Part shown: positions 26,831 through 35,513 of the stretch, piece by piece | Layout: each line of letters begins with the position of its first letter | How positions within the stretch are numbered: position 1 is the first letter of the stretch | Origin: Flavobacterium branchiarum | GTDB taxonomy: Bacteria > Bacteroidota > Bacteroidia > Flavobacteriales > Flavobacteriaceae | DNA length: 64,000 bases | Direction of reading: 5' to 3' | NCBI RefSeq assembly: GCF_030409845.1 | Contig: NZ_JAUFQQ010000003.1 | Coordinates: forward strand, 806,001-870,000 | Made by a program: the position numbers and the translations under genes | The notes under the pieces: model-generated | Told to the model about the DNA's origin: nothing | Database searches by the model: none | The model's input: only the letters and a program-made list of their open reading frames with translations

Positions 26831-27166
26831 ATGGATTTAACTTGGTCAGAATTTGAAAGAGTAGAAATGAGAGTGGGAACAATTACACAAGTAGATGATT
26901 TTCCAGAGGCACGTAAACCAGCTTTTCAACTTACGATTGATTTCGGAAAGGAAATTGGAGTTCGTAAATCATCAGCACAAATTACTAAACGTTATACAAA
27001 AGAAGAGCTAAAAGACAGACAGGTTGTTGGTGTAGTTAATTTTCCTAGAAAACAAATAGGGAAATTTATGAGCGAATGTCTCGTAATTGGAGCAGTAGGG
27101 GATGAGGGCGATGTTGTTTTATTGGCACCCGATTTTAAAATAGAAAATGGGTTAAGAATAGGGTGA
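26831..27166 (+). CDS. csaA: CsaA-type tRNA-binding protein
   Basis: 111-residue OB-fold protein like the C-terminal anticodon-associated domain of Met-tRNA synthetase. MDLTWSEFERVEMRVGTI at the N-terminus, RKSSAQI (about 45), VGVVNFPRKQIGKFMSECLVIGA pattern (about 72-95) and VVLLAPD. CsaA of B. subtilis has export-related chaperone activity and binds tRNA. It converges on the Yip1 gene with an 8-bp gap. Confidence 0.92.
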   Translation: MDLTWSEFERVEMRVGTITQVDDFPEARKPAFQLTIDFGKEIGVRKSSAQITKRYTKEELKDRQVVGVVNFPRKQIGKFMSECLVIGAVGDEGDVVLLAPDFKIENGLRIG

Positions 27167-27174
27167 TCACTATT

Positions 27175-27828
27175 TTAGTTGAGGAGTAAATCTGAAATTA
27201 CAAAAAGCGTCAATGCACTTAGTATTATTAAAAATGCAGGAAGTATTATGTTTAGAATAGCTTTTCCAATTGATATTTTCTGCGCTACTGACACTCCAAT
27301 AGCAAAAAGAACCATTGTCCAGATCACCAGAATCAACTCAATGAAATAAAAAAGATAATAGATTATTTCGTCAAATTGTCCATTAAAATAGTTGTCAGGG
27401 GATTGAAAAACTGCGTTTCCATAAATTGAAATTCGTACTAAAAGTAATATAAGTGAAATAATTGAGGGTGTCAAAGCATAGGCAATAACTCTTAAAATTG
27501 ATCGTGTGTCTCCTTTTGCATTAAACCATTTTCCTGTCAAACTTATTGTGGTGGCATACAGATAATTAATTATCCATCCGCATGTTGTACCTATTAGTAT
27601 GCTGAAAATAATGACTCCCCAGATAGAGAAATCATCTCCCATGTTTTTAGATATTGCTTTGTCAAATGCTTGAACGATTCCCGAAAGGATTAAAAGTAGA
27701 ATTACATGTTTATCATATTTGTAGTTATCAATGAATTTGAAGGATTCTTTTGGAGATAACCATATCTTTAATAATATGTTTTTAGGTGTAATTAATTCTT
27801 CTGGTTGGTTTTTGTTGTTTTCAATCAT
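27175..27828 (-). CDS. Yip1-family membrane protein
   Basis: 217 residues with about five to six membrane helices (VILLLILSGIVQAF, VIIFSILIGTTCGWIINYLYA, ALTPSIISLILLLVRI, YYLFYFIELILVIWTMVLFAIGV, LNIILPAFLIILSALTLFVI). N-terminal cytoplasmic NILLKIWLSPKESFKFI is typical of bacterial Yip1 proteins. Function unknown. Five bp downstream of the RBBP9-like hydrolase gene, so the two form one unit. Confidence 0.8.
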   Translation of the reverse strand: MIENNKNQPEELITPKNILLKIWLSPKESFKFIDNYKYDKHVILLLILSGIVQAFDKAISKNMGDDFSIWGVIIFSILIGTTCGWIINYLYATTISLTGKWFNAKGDTRSILRVIAYALTPSIISLILLLVRISIYGNAVFQSPDNYFNGQFDEIIYYLFYFIELILVIWTMVLFAIGVSVAQKISIGKAILNIILPAFLIILSALTLFVISDLLLN

Positions 27829-27832
27829 TTTT

Positions 27833-28381
27833 TTACATTTTAATTTTCTGAATTAATTGCTCTAATATTAATTGACCTTCTTCCCAGTATTTTAGATCGG
27901 AATCGGAATTGATGTGCCCTTGTAGGCCAACGTTAACAAAATCACTTCCCCACATTTTAGCAAAATATTCTTTTCTTTCAAAAGAAGCGTAAGGATCATT
28001 TTCGCTCGCTACAACTATTGAAGGAAACGGTAAGTTGACAAGTGGCATTGGCGAAAAGTTCCTGATACATTCAGGAGTGTGTTGGGGTGAGTCTACATCG
28101 GCAGGTGCTACTAATAAAGCTCCAATAATATTTTTATTAATATTGGATGTTGACCAATGCAATACTAAAGAAACGGCTAAACTATGGGCTATTAAAATAG
28201 TTGGTTTATCTAGTTTAGAGATTTCTTCATTTAGTCTTTTAATCCATTCTTCGCGAATAGGTTCGTCCCAATTGTCTTGAACCAAACGAATGGAATTCTT
28301 AAATTTTTCATGCCAATATGTTTGCCAGTGTTTATCACCTGAATTTCCTAAACCAGGTAGTATTAGTAAATTTGCTTCCAT
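27833..28381 (-). CDS. RBBP9/YdeN-family serine hydrolase
   Basis: 182-residue small alpha/beta hydrolase. ILPGLGNSGDKHWQTYW (about 7-23) is the family opening, LIAHSLAVS carries nucleophile Ser67, the acid is in ASENDPYAS, and the His in GLQGHINSDS. Enzymes of this group are serine hydrolases of poorly known substrate. Operon with the Yip1 gene. Confidence 0.9.
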   Translation of the reverse strand: MEANLLILPGLGNSGDKHWQTYWHEKFKNSIRLVQDNWDEPIREEWIKRLNEEISKLDKPTILIAHSLAVSLVLHWSTSNINKNIIGALLVAPADVDSPQHTPECIRNFSPMPLVNLPFPSIVVASENDPYASFERKEYFAKMWGSDFVNVGLQGHINSDSDLKYWEEGQLILEQLIQKIKM

Positions 28382-28412
28382 TATTGGTTTTCTTTTGAGA
28401 ATTTAAAGATAT

Positions 28413-28448
28413 AAAAAAAGTCCAAAAATTGACTACATTTTGGACTTT
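28413..28448 (-). terminator. intrinsic terminator of the PUR-alpha-like gene
   Basis: 11-bp stem AAAGTCCAAAA / TTTTGGACTTT and a seven-T tail on the minus strand, 20 bp past the stop codon. Confidence 0.8.
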
Positions 28449-28470
28449 CTACTTCTTGATAGAGAATTGA

Positions 28471-28848
28471 TTAGATATCGTCAAAATCAATATCTGTGAA
28501 ACTAGATCTGTGTGATAATACAGGCTCTTCTTTGTCTGAACTGTATTCTTTCTTGAAATCTTTCTGATGTCTTTCAGAGATTACTTCCTCTCCTTTGTGG
28601 TTTAAAACATAAGATGTCATTTCTCCTAAAATTTCAGCAAAAGCACTAAAGTCTTCTTTGTACAAGTAAATTTTATGTTTCTTAAAATGGAATGAACCAT
28701 CTTCTTCTGTGAATTTCTTGCTTTCGGTAATCGTGATGTAGTAATCGTCTGCTTTTGTAGCTCTTACATCAAAGAAATAGGTTCTTCTTCCTGCTCGTAG
28801 TACTTTAGAAAAAATCTCTTCTTTTTCTAACATGTCATTTTCTCTCAT
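28471..28848 (-). CDS. DUF3276 / PUR-alpha-like nucleic-acid binding protein
   Basis: 125 residues matching the bacterial PUR-repeat family (DUF3276), which binds single-stranded DNA or RNA. The PUR repeat is about 7-80: EEIFSKVLRAGRRTYFFDVRATKADDYYITITES pattern, then FHFKKHKIYLYKEDFSAFAEIL. The C-terminal third is charged and probably flexible. Proteins of this type are very abundant in Bacteroidetes. Single gene with its own terminator. Confidence 0.88.
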   Translation of the reverse strand: MRENDMLEKEEIFSKVLRAGRRTYFFDVRATKADDYYITITESKKFTEEDGSFHFKKHKIYLYKEDFSAFAEILGEMTSYVLNHKGEEVISERHQKDFKKEYSSDKEEPVLSHRSSFTDIDFDDI

Positions 28849-28917
28849 AATCCGTTCTATCGATTTTTTTATTTAATAGCAATCAAAAATCATAAAAATT
28901 TATTTATTATACAACAA

Positions 28918-30696
28918 TTAAAGTGATTCTTTTTCGGAAAGTTGTTTTAAATATAGTGCTGAATAATACCCTTCTTGATTTATCAATTGATTATGAGAAC
29001 CTTGTTGGATGATTTTTCCTTCTTCAAGTATAATGATTCGATCTGCGTTTTTAGCTGATGATACACGGTGGCTAACAATGATGGTGGTTTTGTCTTTACA
29101 AATTTCAAATAAGTTATTCAAAATTGTTTCCTCAGTCTCTGTGTCTACAGCAGATAAGCAGTCATCAAAAAGTAAAATAGCAGGGTTTTTAATTATGGCT
29201 CTGGCGATAGAAACACGTTGTTTTTGCCCACCAGAAAGAGTGATTCCTCTTTCTCCTAAGACAGTGTCGTACTGTTTGTTGAAGCTAATAATGTTGTCGT
29301 GAACAACAGCATTTTTTGCGGCCTCGATTACTTCTTCGTCAGTTGCATTTTGGTTGCCAAACTTAATATTGTTTTTAATACTGTCAGAAAATAAAAATGC
29401 ATCTTGTGGTACAATACCAATACTGTTACGTAAATCATTGAGGTTTACTTTGCTTATTTCGATCCCATCTATGGTAATTTGTCCTTGAGATGCATCATAT
29501 AAGCGTGTGATTAATGATAGTATAGTTGATTTTCCAGAACCAGTTTTGCCTAGAATAGCCAAAGTTTCTCCTTTTTTTACTGTAAAAGTTACATTCTCAA
29601 GAGCTGTTATATTGGTATCTTCGTAAGTATAAGTCACATTTTCAAAAGAAATTGTTCCTTCTATAGTAGAGTGGTTTGGATTGTTGTTTTTTATTTCAGG
29701 TTCAATTTTCAAGAACTCATTAAGTCTTTTTTGAGATGCTTCGGCTTCTTGTACCATTGATGAAACCCAGCCAAGAGAAGCAACTGGCCACGTAAGCATA
29801 TTTACATATAGAATAAATTCGGCTATTGTTCCAAGACTTTTAATACTTCCGTTAATGTACATTACACCTCCAAAATAAATTACTACAAGATTACTTATTC
29901 CGATTAAGGCAATCATTAAAGGGCCAAATAAAGATTGCACTTTGGCAAGATTCAAGCTTTTGCTTTTGCTTTCGTTTGCTAGATCAATCATGTTATTCTG
30001 ATGTTGATTCTCTAATGAATTGGCTTTAATAACTCGGATTCCTGAAAAAATCTCTTGAGTAAAGCTTGATACTTTAGATAAATATTGCTGAAAAACGGTA
30101 CTTCGTTTATTTATTTCGGTGCTTAATTTAAAAATGCAGAAGGATAATATTGGTAATGGTAATATGGTGTATAAAGTTAAAAGTGGCGAAACGCTATACA
30201 TATATATGATTACTATTGTAAAACGAATAAAGGTGTTAATTGTGTACATTACCGCTGGACCTACATACATACGAACCTTAGAAACGTCTTCGCTTATACG
30301 GTTCATTAAATCACCGGTACGATTTTGTTTGTAAAAATTTTGAGATAACCTTTCATACTGCTGAAAAACCTCATTCTTTAAGTCAAATTCAATGTGACGA
30401 GACATTACGATTAAGGTTTGGCGCATTAAGAAGGTTAGGAATCCAGCAACTATAGTTGTGGCGATAATTAGTAAAACATTGTGTATTAGTCCTTCTCTGT
30501 AAAATGATAAAACGGCCTCTGATGCTTTCTGTGATTCTGGGAGTTTATCAAACGTTTCAATAGCACTTAATGACTTACTGATCAGTTTAGGAGTAAATAG
30601 CGAGAATATTTGTGCGATTATTGTTATGAAAACCCCTAAGGAAAAGCTGTATTTATATTTAATAAAATATTTGTTTAAATAACGTAATTCTTTCAT
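28918..30696 (-). CDS. ABC exporter, fused permease-ATPase half-transporter
   Basis: 592 residues: six-helix exporter membrane domain (about 1-320) and ATPase domain (about 345-585). Walker A GKTGSGKST, Q-loop PQDAFLFSD, signature LSGGQKQR, Walker B ILLFDDCLSAVD, H-loop IVSHR. The residue after Walker B is Asp, not the usual catalytic Glu, a change also seen in MdlA-type half-transporters, so a weaker ATPase site is possible. No second half-transporter is adjacent; it would act as a homodimer. Substrate unknown (drug or lipid). Confidence 0.92.
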   Translation of the reverse strand: MKELRYLNKYFIKYKYSFSLGVFITIIAQIFSLFTPKLISKSLSAIETFDKLPESQKASEAVLSFYREGLIHNVLLIIATTIVAGFLTFLMRQTLIVMSRHIEFDLKNEVFQQYERLSQNFYKQNRTGDLMNRISEDVSKVRMYVGPAVMYTINTFIRFTIVIIYMYSVSPLLTLYTILPLPILSFCIFKLSTEINKRSTVFQQYLSKVSSFTQEIFSGIRVIKANSLENQHQNNMIDLANESKSKSLNLAKVQSLFGPLMIALIGISNLVVIYFGGVMYINGSIKSLGTIAEFILYVNMLTWPVASLGWVSSMVQEAEASQKRLNEFLKIEPEIKNNNPNHSTIEGTISFENVTYTYEDTNITALENVTFTVKKGETLAILGKTGSGKSTILSLITRLYDASQGQITIDGIEISKVNLNDLRNSIGIVPQDAFLFSDSIKNNIKFGNQNATDEEVIEAAKNAVVHDNIISFNKQYDTVLGERGITLSGGQKQRVSIARAIIKNPAILLFDDCLSAVDTETEETILNNLFEICKDKTTIIVSHRVSSAKNADRIIILEEGKIIQQGSHNQLINQEGYYSALYLKQLSEKESL

Positions 30697-30899
30697 TTTT
30701 TTAAGATATTCTGTGTTGAAATGATTTTGTTTTATTGGAAAGCATCTATTTTAGATAATTTTCAATGTGTTTGTTAAAGAGCGTTCAATTGTTGGATTGC
30801 TATTTTTTAATTAAAAAAATGCTGTATGTATATTTTTTGTATAAATTTGAAATGTCTTTTTGACAAATTCATAATTTTAACTAACAAAAATTATTTGCT

Positions 30900-32006
30900 A
30901 TGAATGCAGCTTTTGCAACAGGTAAGGAACTTCAAAAAATGGATCCCGTTTTTGGTCAACTATCGTTTGATGATCACGAACAAATTGTATTTTGTAATGA
31001 CAAAGATACAGGTTTAAAAGCAATTATTGGTATTCATAATTCAGTTATGGGGCCTGCTTTAGGAGGGACAAGAATGTTTAATTATGCAAACGAATGGGAG
31101 GCGCTAAACGATGTTTTACGACTTTCTAGAGGTATGACATATAAATCTGCTATCACAGGATTGAATATTGGTGGAGGTAAAGCCGTTATTATTGGAGATG
31201 CTAAAACACAAAAAACACCTGAATTGATGCGTAAGTTTGGAGAGTTTGTAAATTCTTTAAGCGGAAGATATATTACTGCTGAAGATGTTGGAATGGAAAC
31301 TAAAGATATGGACATTGTAAGAGATGTTACTCCTTATGTTACTGGGATTTCTGAAGAAAGAGGTGGTTCTGGTAATCCATCTCCAGTTACTGCTTACGGT
31401 GTGTTTTTAGGAATGAAGGCAGCTGTGAAACAACAATTTGGATCAGATAATTTAGAGGGTAAAAAAGTATTAGTACAAGGAATTGGTCACGTAGGTGAAG
31501 CTTTGGTTGAGTATTTAACTAAAGAAGGTGCAATCGTTACTATTACAGATATCAACGAAGAAAAGTTATTTGAAGTTGCTAAAAAATATGGTGCTACTAT
31601 TTTTGCAGGCGATGATATCTACAGTGCAGATGTTGATGTTTATGCTCCATGTGCAATGGGAGCAACATTAAATGATGTGACTGTAAATAAAATAAAAGCT
31701 AAGGTTATTGCTGGTGCAGCTAATAATCAATTGGCAAATGAAAATGTTCATGGTGCTATATTACAAGAAAGAGGGATTTTATATGCTCCAGATTTCTTAA
31801 TTAATGCAGGTGGAATCATAAATGTTTATGCAGAATTAGAGCATTATGATAAAGCTGAAATCATGCGTAAAACAGAAAATATCTACAATACAACGCTTGA
31901 AATTTTTGATTTTGCTATTAAGAATGGTATGACTACACATCAGGCAGCCTTAACGATTGCTCAAAATCGTATCGATTTAAGAAAAATCGAGAATAGTAAA
32001 AAGTAA
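30900..32006 (+). CDS. leucine dehydrogenase (Glu/Leu/Phe/Val family)
   Basis: 368-residue NAD-dependent branched-chain amino acid dehydrogenase, reversible deamination of Leu/Val/Ile to 2-oxo acids. Substrate site GGTRM (about 55) and catalytic Lys82 (MTYKSA) and Lys94 (GGGKAV) are present, with NAD motif GIGHVG (194-199). Length and GGGKAVIIGD fit leucine/valine dehydrogenases rather than 450-residue glutamate enzymes. Strong terminator 18 bp downstream. Confidence 0.92.
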   Translation: MNAAFATGKELQKMDPVFGQLSFDDHEQIVFCNDKDTGLKAIIGIHNSVMGPALGGTRMFNYANEWEALNDVLRLSRGMTYKSAITGLNIGGGKAVIIGDAKTQKTPELMRKFGEFVNSLSGRYITAEDVGMETKDMDIVRDVTPYVTGISEERGGSGNPSPVTAYGVFLGMKAAVKQQFGSDNLEGKKVLVQGIGHVGEALVEYLTKEGAIVTITDINEEKLFEVAKKYGATIFAGDDIYSADVDVYAPCAMGATLNDVTVNKIKAKVIAGAANNQLANENVHGAILQERGILYAPDFLINAGGIINVYAELEHYDKAEIMRKTENIYNTTLEIFDFAIKNGMTTHQAALTIAQNRIDLRKIENSKK

Positions 32007-32024
32007 AAAACGAGCTTAATTTTT

Positions 32025-32085
32025 GTCTCAGTTTCTATCTCGGCTCTTAAGTGTTCATTGAGATTGGAAACTGAGACTTTTTTTA
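32025..32085 (+). terminator. intrinsic terminator after leucine dehydrogenase
   Basis: Perfect 11-bp stem GTCTCAGTTTC / GAAACTGAGAC (32025-32035, 32067-32077) with a 31-nt loop, then seven Ts. Confidence 0.8.
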
Positions 32086-32166
32086 TGCATAAAAGGCAAT
32101 GTTTATTAGCTTGAAATTATTCTTAAATTAACTAAGTATTAATTTCATTATAAGATATGAAATTCT

Positions 32167-32174
32167 TATTTTTG
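32167..32174 (+). promoter_or_regulatory. TAnnTTTG -7 element before nusB
   Basis: TATTTTTG 28 bp before the GTG start of nusB; no obvious TTG at the -33 position. Confidence 0.45.
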
Positions 32175-32202
32175 CAAATTAATTTTTAAATGTTCTTACA
32201 AG

Positions 32203-33147
32203 GTGGTAAATAGAAGACACATACGCGTTAAAGTAATGCAATCCATTTATGCAATGCATCAAAACGGTTCTGATAATCTTGAAAAAGAAGAGAAATTTCT
32301 TTTTTATAGTATTGATAATATTCAGGATTTATATCTTGTAATGGTTTCTTCGTTAATCGAAATTTGTAAAAAAGAGACAATCTTTTTACACCTATCAAGC
32401 AAAAAACATCTTGCAACTGCTGAAGAGCGTAATCCAAACGAAAAATTTATTAAGAATGCCATTTTTCAAATCCTAGCTGAGAACAATTCTCTTAGTATAG
32501 CTTTAGAAAATCGTAAAATCACTAATTGGTCATTAAATGATGATTATATTATATTGCTTCTTAATGATATTAAGGCAAGTAGCCTGTATGCGAAATACAT
32601 GAGTAATTCAGTAAACACGTTTGAAGAAGATAAACAGTTTATTGTTGATTTATTTACAGAAGTAATCGTTCCTAATGAAAAATTATACGAGTATTTAGAA
32701 GATGATAAGCTTACTTGGGTAGATGATATTCCTGTGGTAAATACACATATTATCAAGCAATTAAAGAATATTACAGATGGAGAAGACGATAATTTTAGAG
32801 TTCCTAAATTGTATAAAGACAATGAGGATAGAGATTTTGTAAAAGACTTGTTTAGAAAAACAGTTTTAAACGAATCTGAATTTGCTAAAGAATATGTAGA
32901 TAAAACTCCAAACTGGGATAGTGATCGTATTGCTGAAATAGATACTATTATCTTAAAAATGGCAATTTGTGAATTTTTAAAATTCCCATCGATTCCTGTA
33001 AAAGTAACTCTTAATGAATATTTAGAAATTGCAAAAGAGTATTCTACGCCAAAAAGTAGTATTTTTATCAACGGGATTTTAGATAATCTTGTAAAAGAAC
33101 TGGAGGCTAGCAAAAAGTTAATTAAAGCTGGTCGTGGTTTAATGTAA
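32203..33147 (+). CDS. nusB: transcription antitermination factor NusB, long form
   Basis: Binds boxA RNA with S10 during rRNA antitermination. 314 residues, more than twice E. coli NusB (139). GTG start: VVNRRHIRVKVMQSIYAMHQ is the family N-terminus, and the upstream ATG at 32191 is out of frame and stops after seven codons. The N-terminal RRHIRVKVMQ helix (Arg-rich boxA-binding residues) and the C-terminal NusB core (about 215-305: WDSDRIAEIDTIILKMAICEF, SSIFINGILDNL) are clear; the middle is a Bacteroidetes insertion. Thirty bp upstream of yajC. Confidence 0.92.
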   Translation: MVNRRHIRVKVMQSIYAMHQNGSDNLEKEEKFLFYSIDNIQDLYLVMVSSLIEICKKETIFLHLSSKKHLATAEERNPNEKFIKNAIFQILAENNSLSIALENRKITNWSLNDDYIILLLNDIKASSLYAKYMSNSVNTFEEDKQFIVDLFTEVIVPNEKLYEYLEDDKLTWVDDIPVVNTHIIKQLKNITDGEDDNFRVPKLYKDNEDRDFVKDLFRKTVLNESEFAKEYVDKTPNWDSDRIAEIDTIILKMAICEFLKFPSIPVKVTLNEYLEIAKEYSTPKSSIFINGILDNLVKELEASKKLIKAGRGLM

Positions 33148-33177
33148 TAATTATTAAATAAAAACAGAATTTAAATT

Positions 33178-33450
33178 ATGGAACAATTAACTCAATTTGC
33201 ACCGTTTCTATTAATGTTTGTAGTGATCTATTTCTTTATGATTAGACCGCAACAAAAACGTGCGAAAAATGAAAAAGAATTTGAAAGTAGCCTAAAAGTA
33301 GGTGATAAAATTATAACAAAAAGTGGTCTTCACGGAAAAGTTTCAGAGCTTGCAGAAACAACTGTAGTTATCGAAACAATGTCTGGAAAGTTAAAGATGG
33401 AGCGTTCTGCAATTTCTATGGAAATGAGCGCAGCTTTAGCTAAGAAATAG
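33178..33450 (+). CDS. yajC: preprotein translocase subunit YajC
   Basis: 90-residue single-pass membrane protein that associates with SecDF. TM about 8-24 (PFLLMFVVIYFFMIRP), then RPQQKRAKNEKEFESSLKVG and the soluble GDKIITKSGLHGKV, a normal YajC. Probably co-transcribed with nusB, ending at a perfect palindromic terminator. Confidence 0.95.
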   Translation: MEQLTQFAPFLLMFVVIYFFMIRPQQKRAKNEKEFESSLKVGDKIITKSGLHGKVSELAETTVVIETMSGKLKMERSAISMEMSAALAKK

Positions 33451-33474
33451 TATACTTTTAGTAATCTATTAAAG

Positions 33475-33509
33475 TCCCAATCCGAAATTTCGGATTGGGA
33501 TTTTTTTTT
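33475..33509 (+). terminator. intrinsic terminator after yajC
   Basis: Perfect palindrome TCCCAATCCGAAA / TTTCGGATTGGGA (33475-33500) followed by nine Ts. Confidence 0.9.
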
Positions 33510-34274
33510 GTCTGCAATTTAAGACTGCTTTCTTCTGGTCTTAGTAGTTGTTTCTTTTTAATAGTTGTAGTATTGCTCTTGAGGTTAATTCTATGCTTTG
33601 TGTAGCTGTGCAGTTTTCTAGTTCTTTTATTTGTTGCTATGGTGTTATGGTGTTTTCTTGCGACTATAGTTTTTGAGTTTTTTTGGCCAGATTATTTCTT
33701 TTAAACAAGTTTTTATTATTGTAGGTTTATACTTTTTATTTGTTTTTTCTTTGTAAGAACTTAGTTGTTTTTTAGAATGTTTCTGAATTGTGCTTTTTGA
33801 GTGTGGTTTGTTTTTGGGTATCGTTTGCTTTTTGTATTTTCGCTCGAAATGACAAATACCCTATTTTTTTATGGGGTATATGTTTTTGTTTTTTGTTTTT
33901 TATTGGTTTTTTGTTCTTTTTTATGGGGGGTGTGTTTTGATTGTTTTTAATTTTCATTGATTTTTGTTGTTTTTTCTATTGTTGATTTTTTTTAAAACAT
34001 AGTTCTAAAATGTCAAATAATGATAATTAGGTATCGTAATTTTTGTAATCCGTAATTCTTCCTAAAACAGGTCAAAAAAATAAATTTTATAAGATTATCT
34101 AATGTAAAAGTTGATAAATTCGCCTTAGAAACATGTTTTACTAAGGCTATTTATTGGTATAAATCAGCACTGCAGTTCTTTGATATTATATTAGAATATA
34201 AATGGCATTCATGAAAAAAATAACCAAACCAATTAATAACTGAAACCAAATTATTAACCAAAATCATTTAAAAC
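33510..34274. other. gene-free stretch with strong T-over-A skew
   Basis: 765 bp between yajC and a porin. From about 33530 to 34010 the plus strand is heavily T- and G-rich with very few A and C, including long runs such as TTGTTTTTTGTTTTTTATTGG. No reading frame looks genuine: the only one (minus, 33772-33957) is Lys/Asn/Gln low complexity. A GTCATTTCGAGCG word (minus strand, 33841-33853) resembles a REP-like Bacteroidetes repeat. From 34020 composition returns to normal; 34220-34260 has three AACCAA words before the porin ATG. Confidence 0.6.
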
Positions 34275-35363
34275 ATGAAAAGAGTATTGCATATTTTAGC
34301 TTTAATGTTAACAAGTTCTTTTGCTTTTGCCCAAGATGATAAAGAAACGACTAATCCCGCGACAGTATTTGGAGGGTCGGCAGACCTTTATTATAAATAT
34401 GATTTTTCTAAACAACAAAACGGTTTAACTAGTTTTACAAATTCACAGGATTCATTCGAATTAGGGATGGCTTCTATTGAGGCTTCGCACAAGTTTGGAA
34501 AAGCTTCTGTCTTTGTAGATTTAGGATTTGGAACAAGAGTGACTGAGTTTTCTTATAATGAGTATGAAGATAATAGTAAGGCTTCTTTTTTGATAAAACA
34601 ATTGTTTCTTAAGTATGATTTATCCGATAGTTTTTCTATAACAGCAGGTAGTTTTGGAACACATATGGGATATGAATTATTGGATGCTGTCGATAATAAA
34701 AATTATAGTACATCATATGCATTTTCGTACGGGCCTTTTTTTAATACAGGAGTTAAGGTACAATACACAACAGAAGAATTTAGTTTTATGTTAGGTGTTA
34801 CTAATCCAACCGATTTTAAATCAGCGATGGACGCTGGTTCTAGTCAAAAGACTTATGTCGGGCAATTTGGATATATTACCGATAAAGGAAGTGCTTATTT
34901 GAATTTTACATCAGGAAGTACAAATCCAACTCCAGGAGCTACAGTTGTGCCAACGGGGGAAAATAAAACGCAATTTGATATTGTGGGAACAAAGGCGGTT
35001 AATGATATTTTTTCTTTAGGGTTTAATGCAGCGTACGCTAAAACGACAAATGATTATGATAGTAATCTTGATGGAGAATGGTTTTCAGTAGTAGGGTATG
35101 CTTATTATAAGTTTAAAGAAAATCTTGGATTAGCGTACAGGATGGAATATTTTAATGCAAAAGATGCTGCACTGAGTTTAGGAACAGTTGCTGGTTCAAA
35201 TGTTTTTGCAAATACCGTATCACTTAATTATAAAGTTGGAAATATGACGATAATTCCAGAGATAAGATTGGATAGTGCTTCTGCAGATGTTTTTCTTGAT
35301 AGTAATTCTGCCCCAACTGGAAAGATGGCCTTTGCATTAGTTGCTGCTACCTATTCTTTTTAA
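34275..35363 (+). CDS. outer-membrane beta-barrel porin
   Basis: 362 residues with signal peptide (MKRVLHILALMLTSSFAFAQ) and alternating beta-strand pattern to a C-terminal aromatic (VAATYSF). Segments GGSADLYYKYDF, FLKYDLSDSFSITAGSFGTHMGYELLD and SYAFSYGPFFNTGVKVQYT match the Bacteroidetes OmpL/BBP2-like porin group, in which the pore is a 14-16 strand barrel. Substrate unknown; homologues often sit near ammonium transporters, but none is here. It is followed by an 18-T tract and a terminator. Confidence 0.83.
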   Translation: MKRVLHILALMLTSSFAFAQDDKETTNPATVFGGSADLYYKYDFSKQQNGLTSFTNSQDSFELGMASIEASHKFGKASVFVDLGFGTRVTEFSYNEYEDNSKASFLIKQLFLKYDLSDSFSITAGSFGTHMGYELLDAVDNKNYSTSYAFSYGPFFNTGVKVQYTTEEFSFMLGVTNPTDFKSAMDAGSSQKTYVGQFGYITDKGSAYLNFTSGSTNPTPGATVVPTGENKTQFDIVGTKAVNDIFSLGFNAAYAKTTNDYDSNLDGEWFSVVGYAYYKFKENLGLAYRMEYFNAKDAALSLGTVAGSNVFANTVSLNYKVGNMTIIPEIRLDSASADVFLDSNSAPTGKMAFALVAATYSF

Positions 35364-35379
35364 GATATTAAGATTGATA

Positions 35380-35397
35380 TTTTTTTTTTTTTTTTTT
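35380..35397 (+). repeat. 18-nt poly-T tract
   Basis: Uninterrupted T18, 16 bp after the porin stop codon. It has no hairpin directly in front of it, so it is not a simple terminator tail. Confidence 0.9.
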
Positions 35398-35399
35398 GA

Positions 35400-35436
35400 A
35401 CTGTCAAAACATTAGTGTGTTTTGGCAGTTTTTTAT
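35400..35436 (+). terminator. intrinsic terminator of the porin gene
   Basis: 11-bp stem ACTGTCAAAAC / TTTTGGCAGT-type pairing (35400-35429) and a following T run. Confidence 0.7.
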
Positions 35437-35456
35437 TTACAGTTTGTTATAAAGAT

Positions 35457-35492
35457 AAAACACGCTTTAGAATTGACTAAAGCGTGTTTTTA
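35457..35492 (-). terminator. terminator of the amidase gene (may be bidirectional)
   Basis: 12-bp stem AAACACGCTTTA / TAAAGCGTGTTT, about 20 bp past the minus-strand amidase stop codon. Confidence 0.75.
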
Positions 35493-35513
35493 TCTAGTAT
35501 GAATTATGTCTTT

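Noticed and set aside
33772..33957. A Lys/Asn/Gln-rich 61-codon frame on the minus strand
   Set aside because: It is a by-product of the T/G-rich stretch, low complexity, with no promoter or start context.
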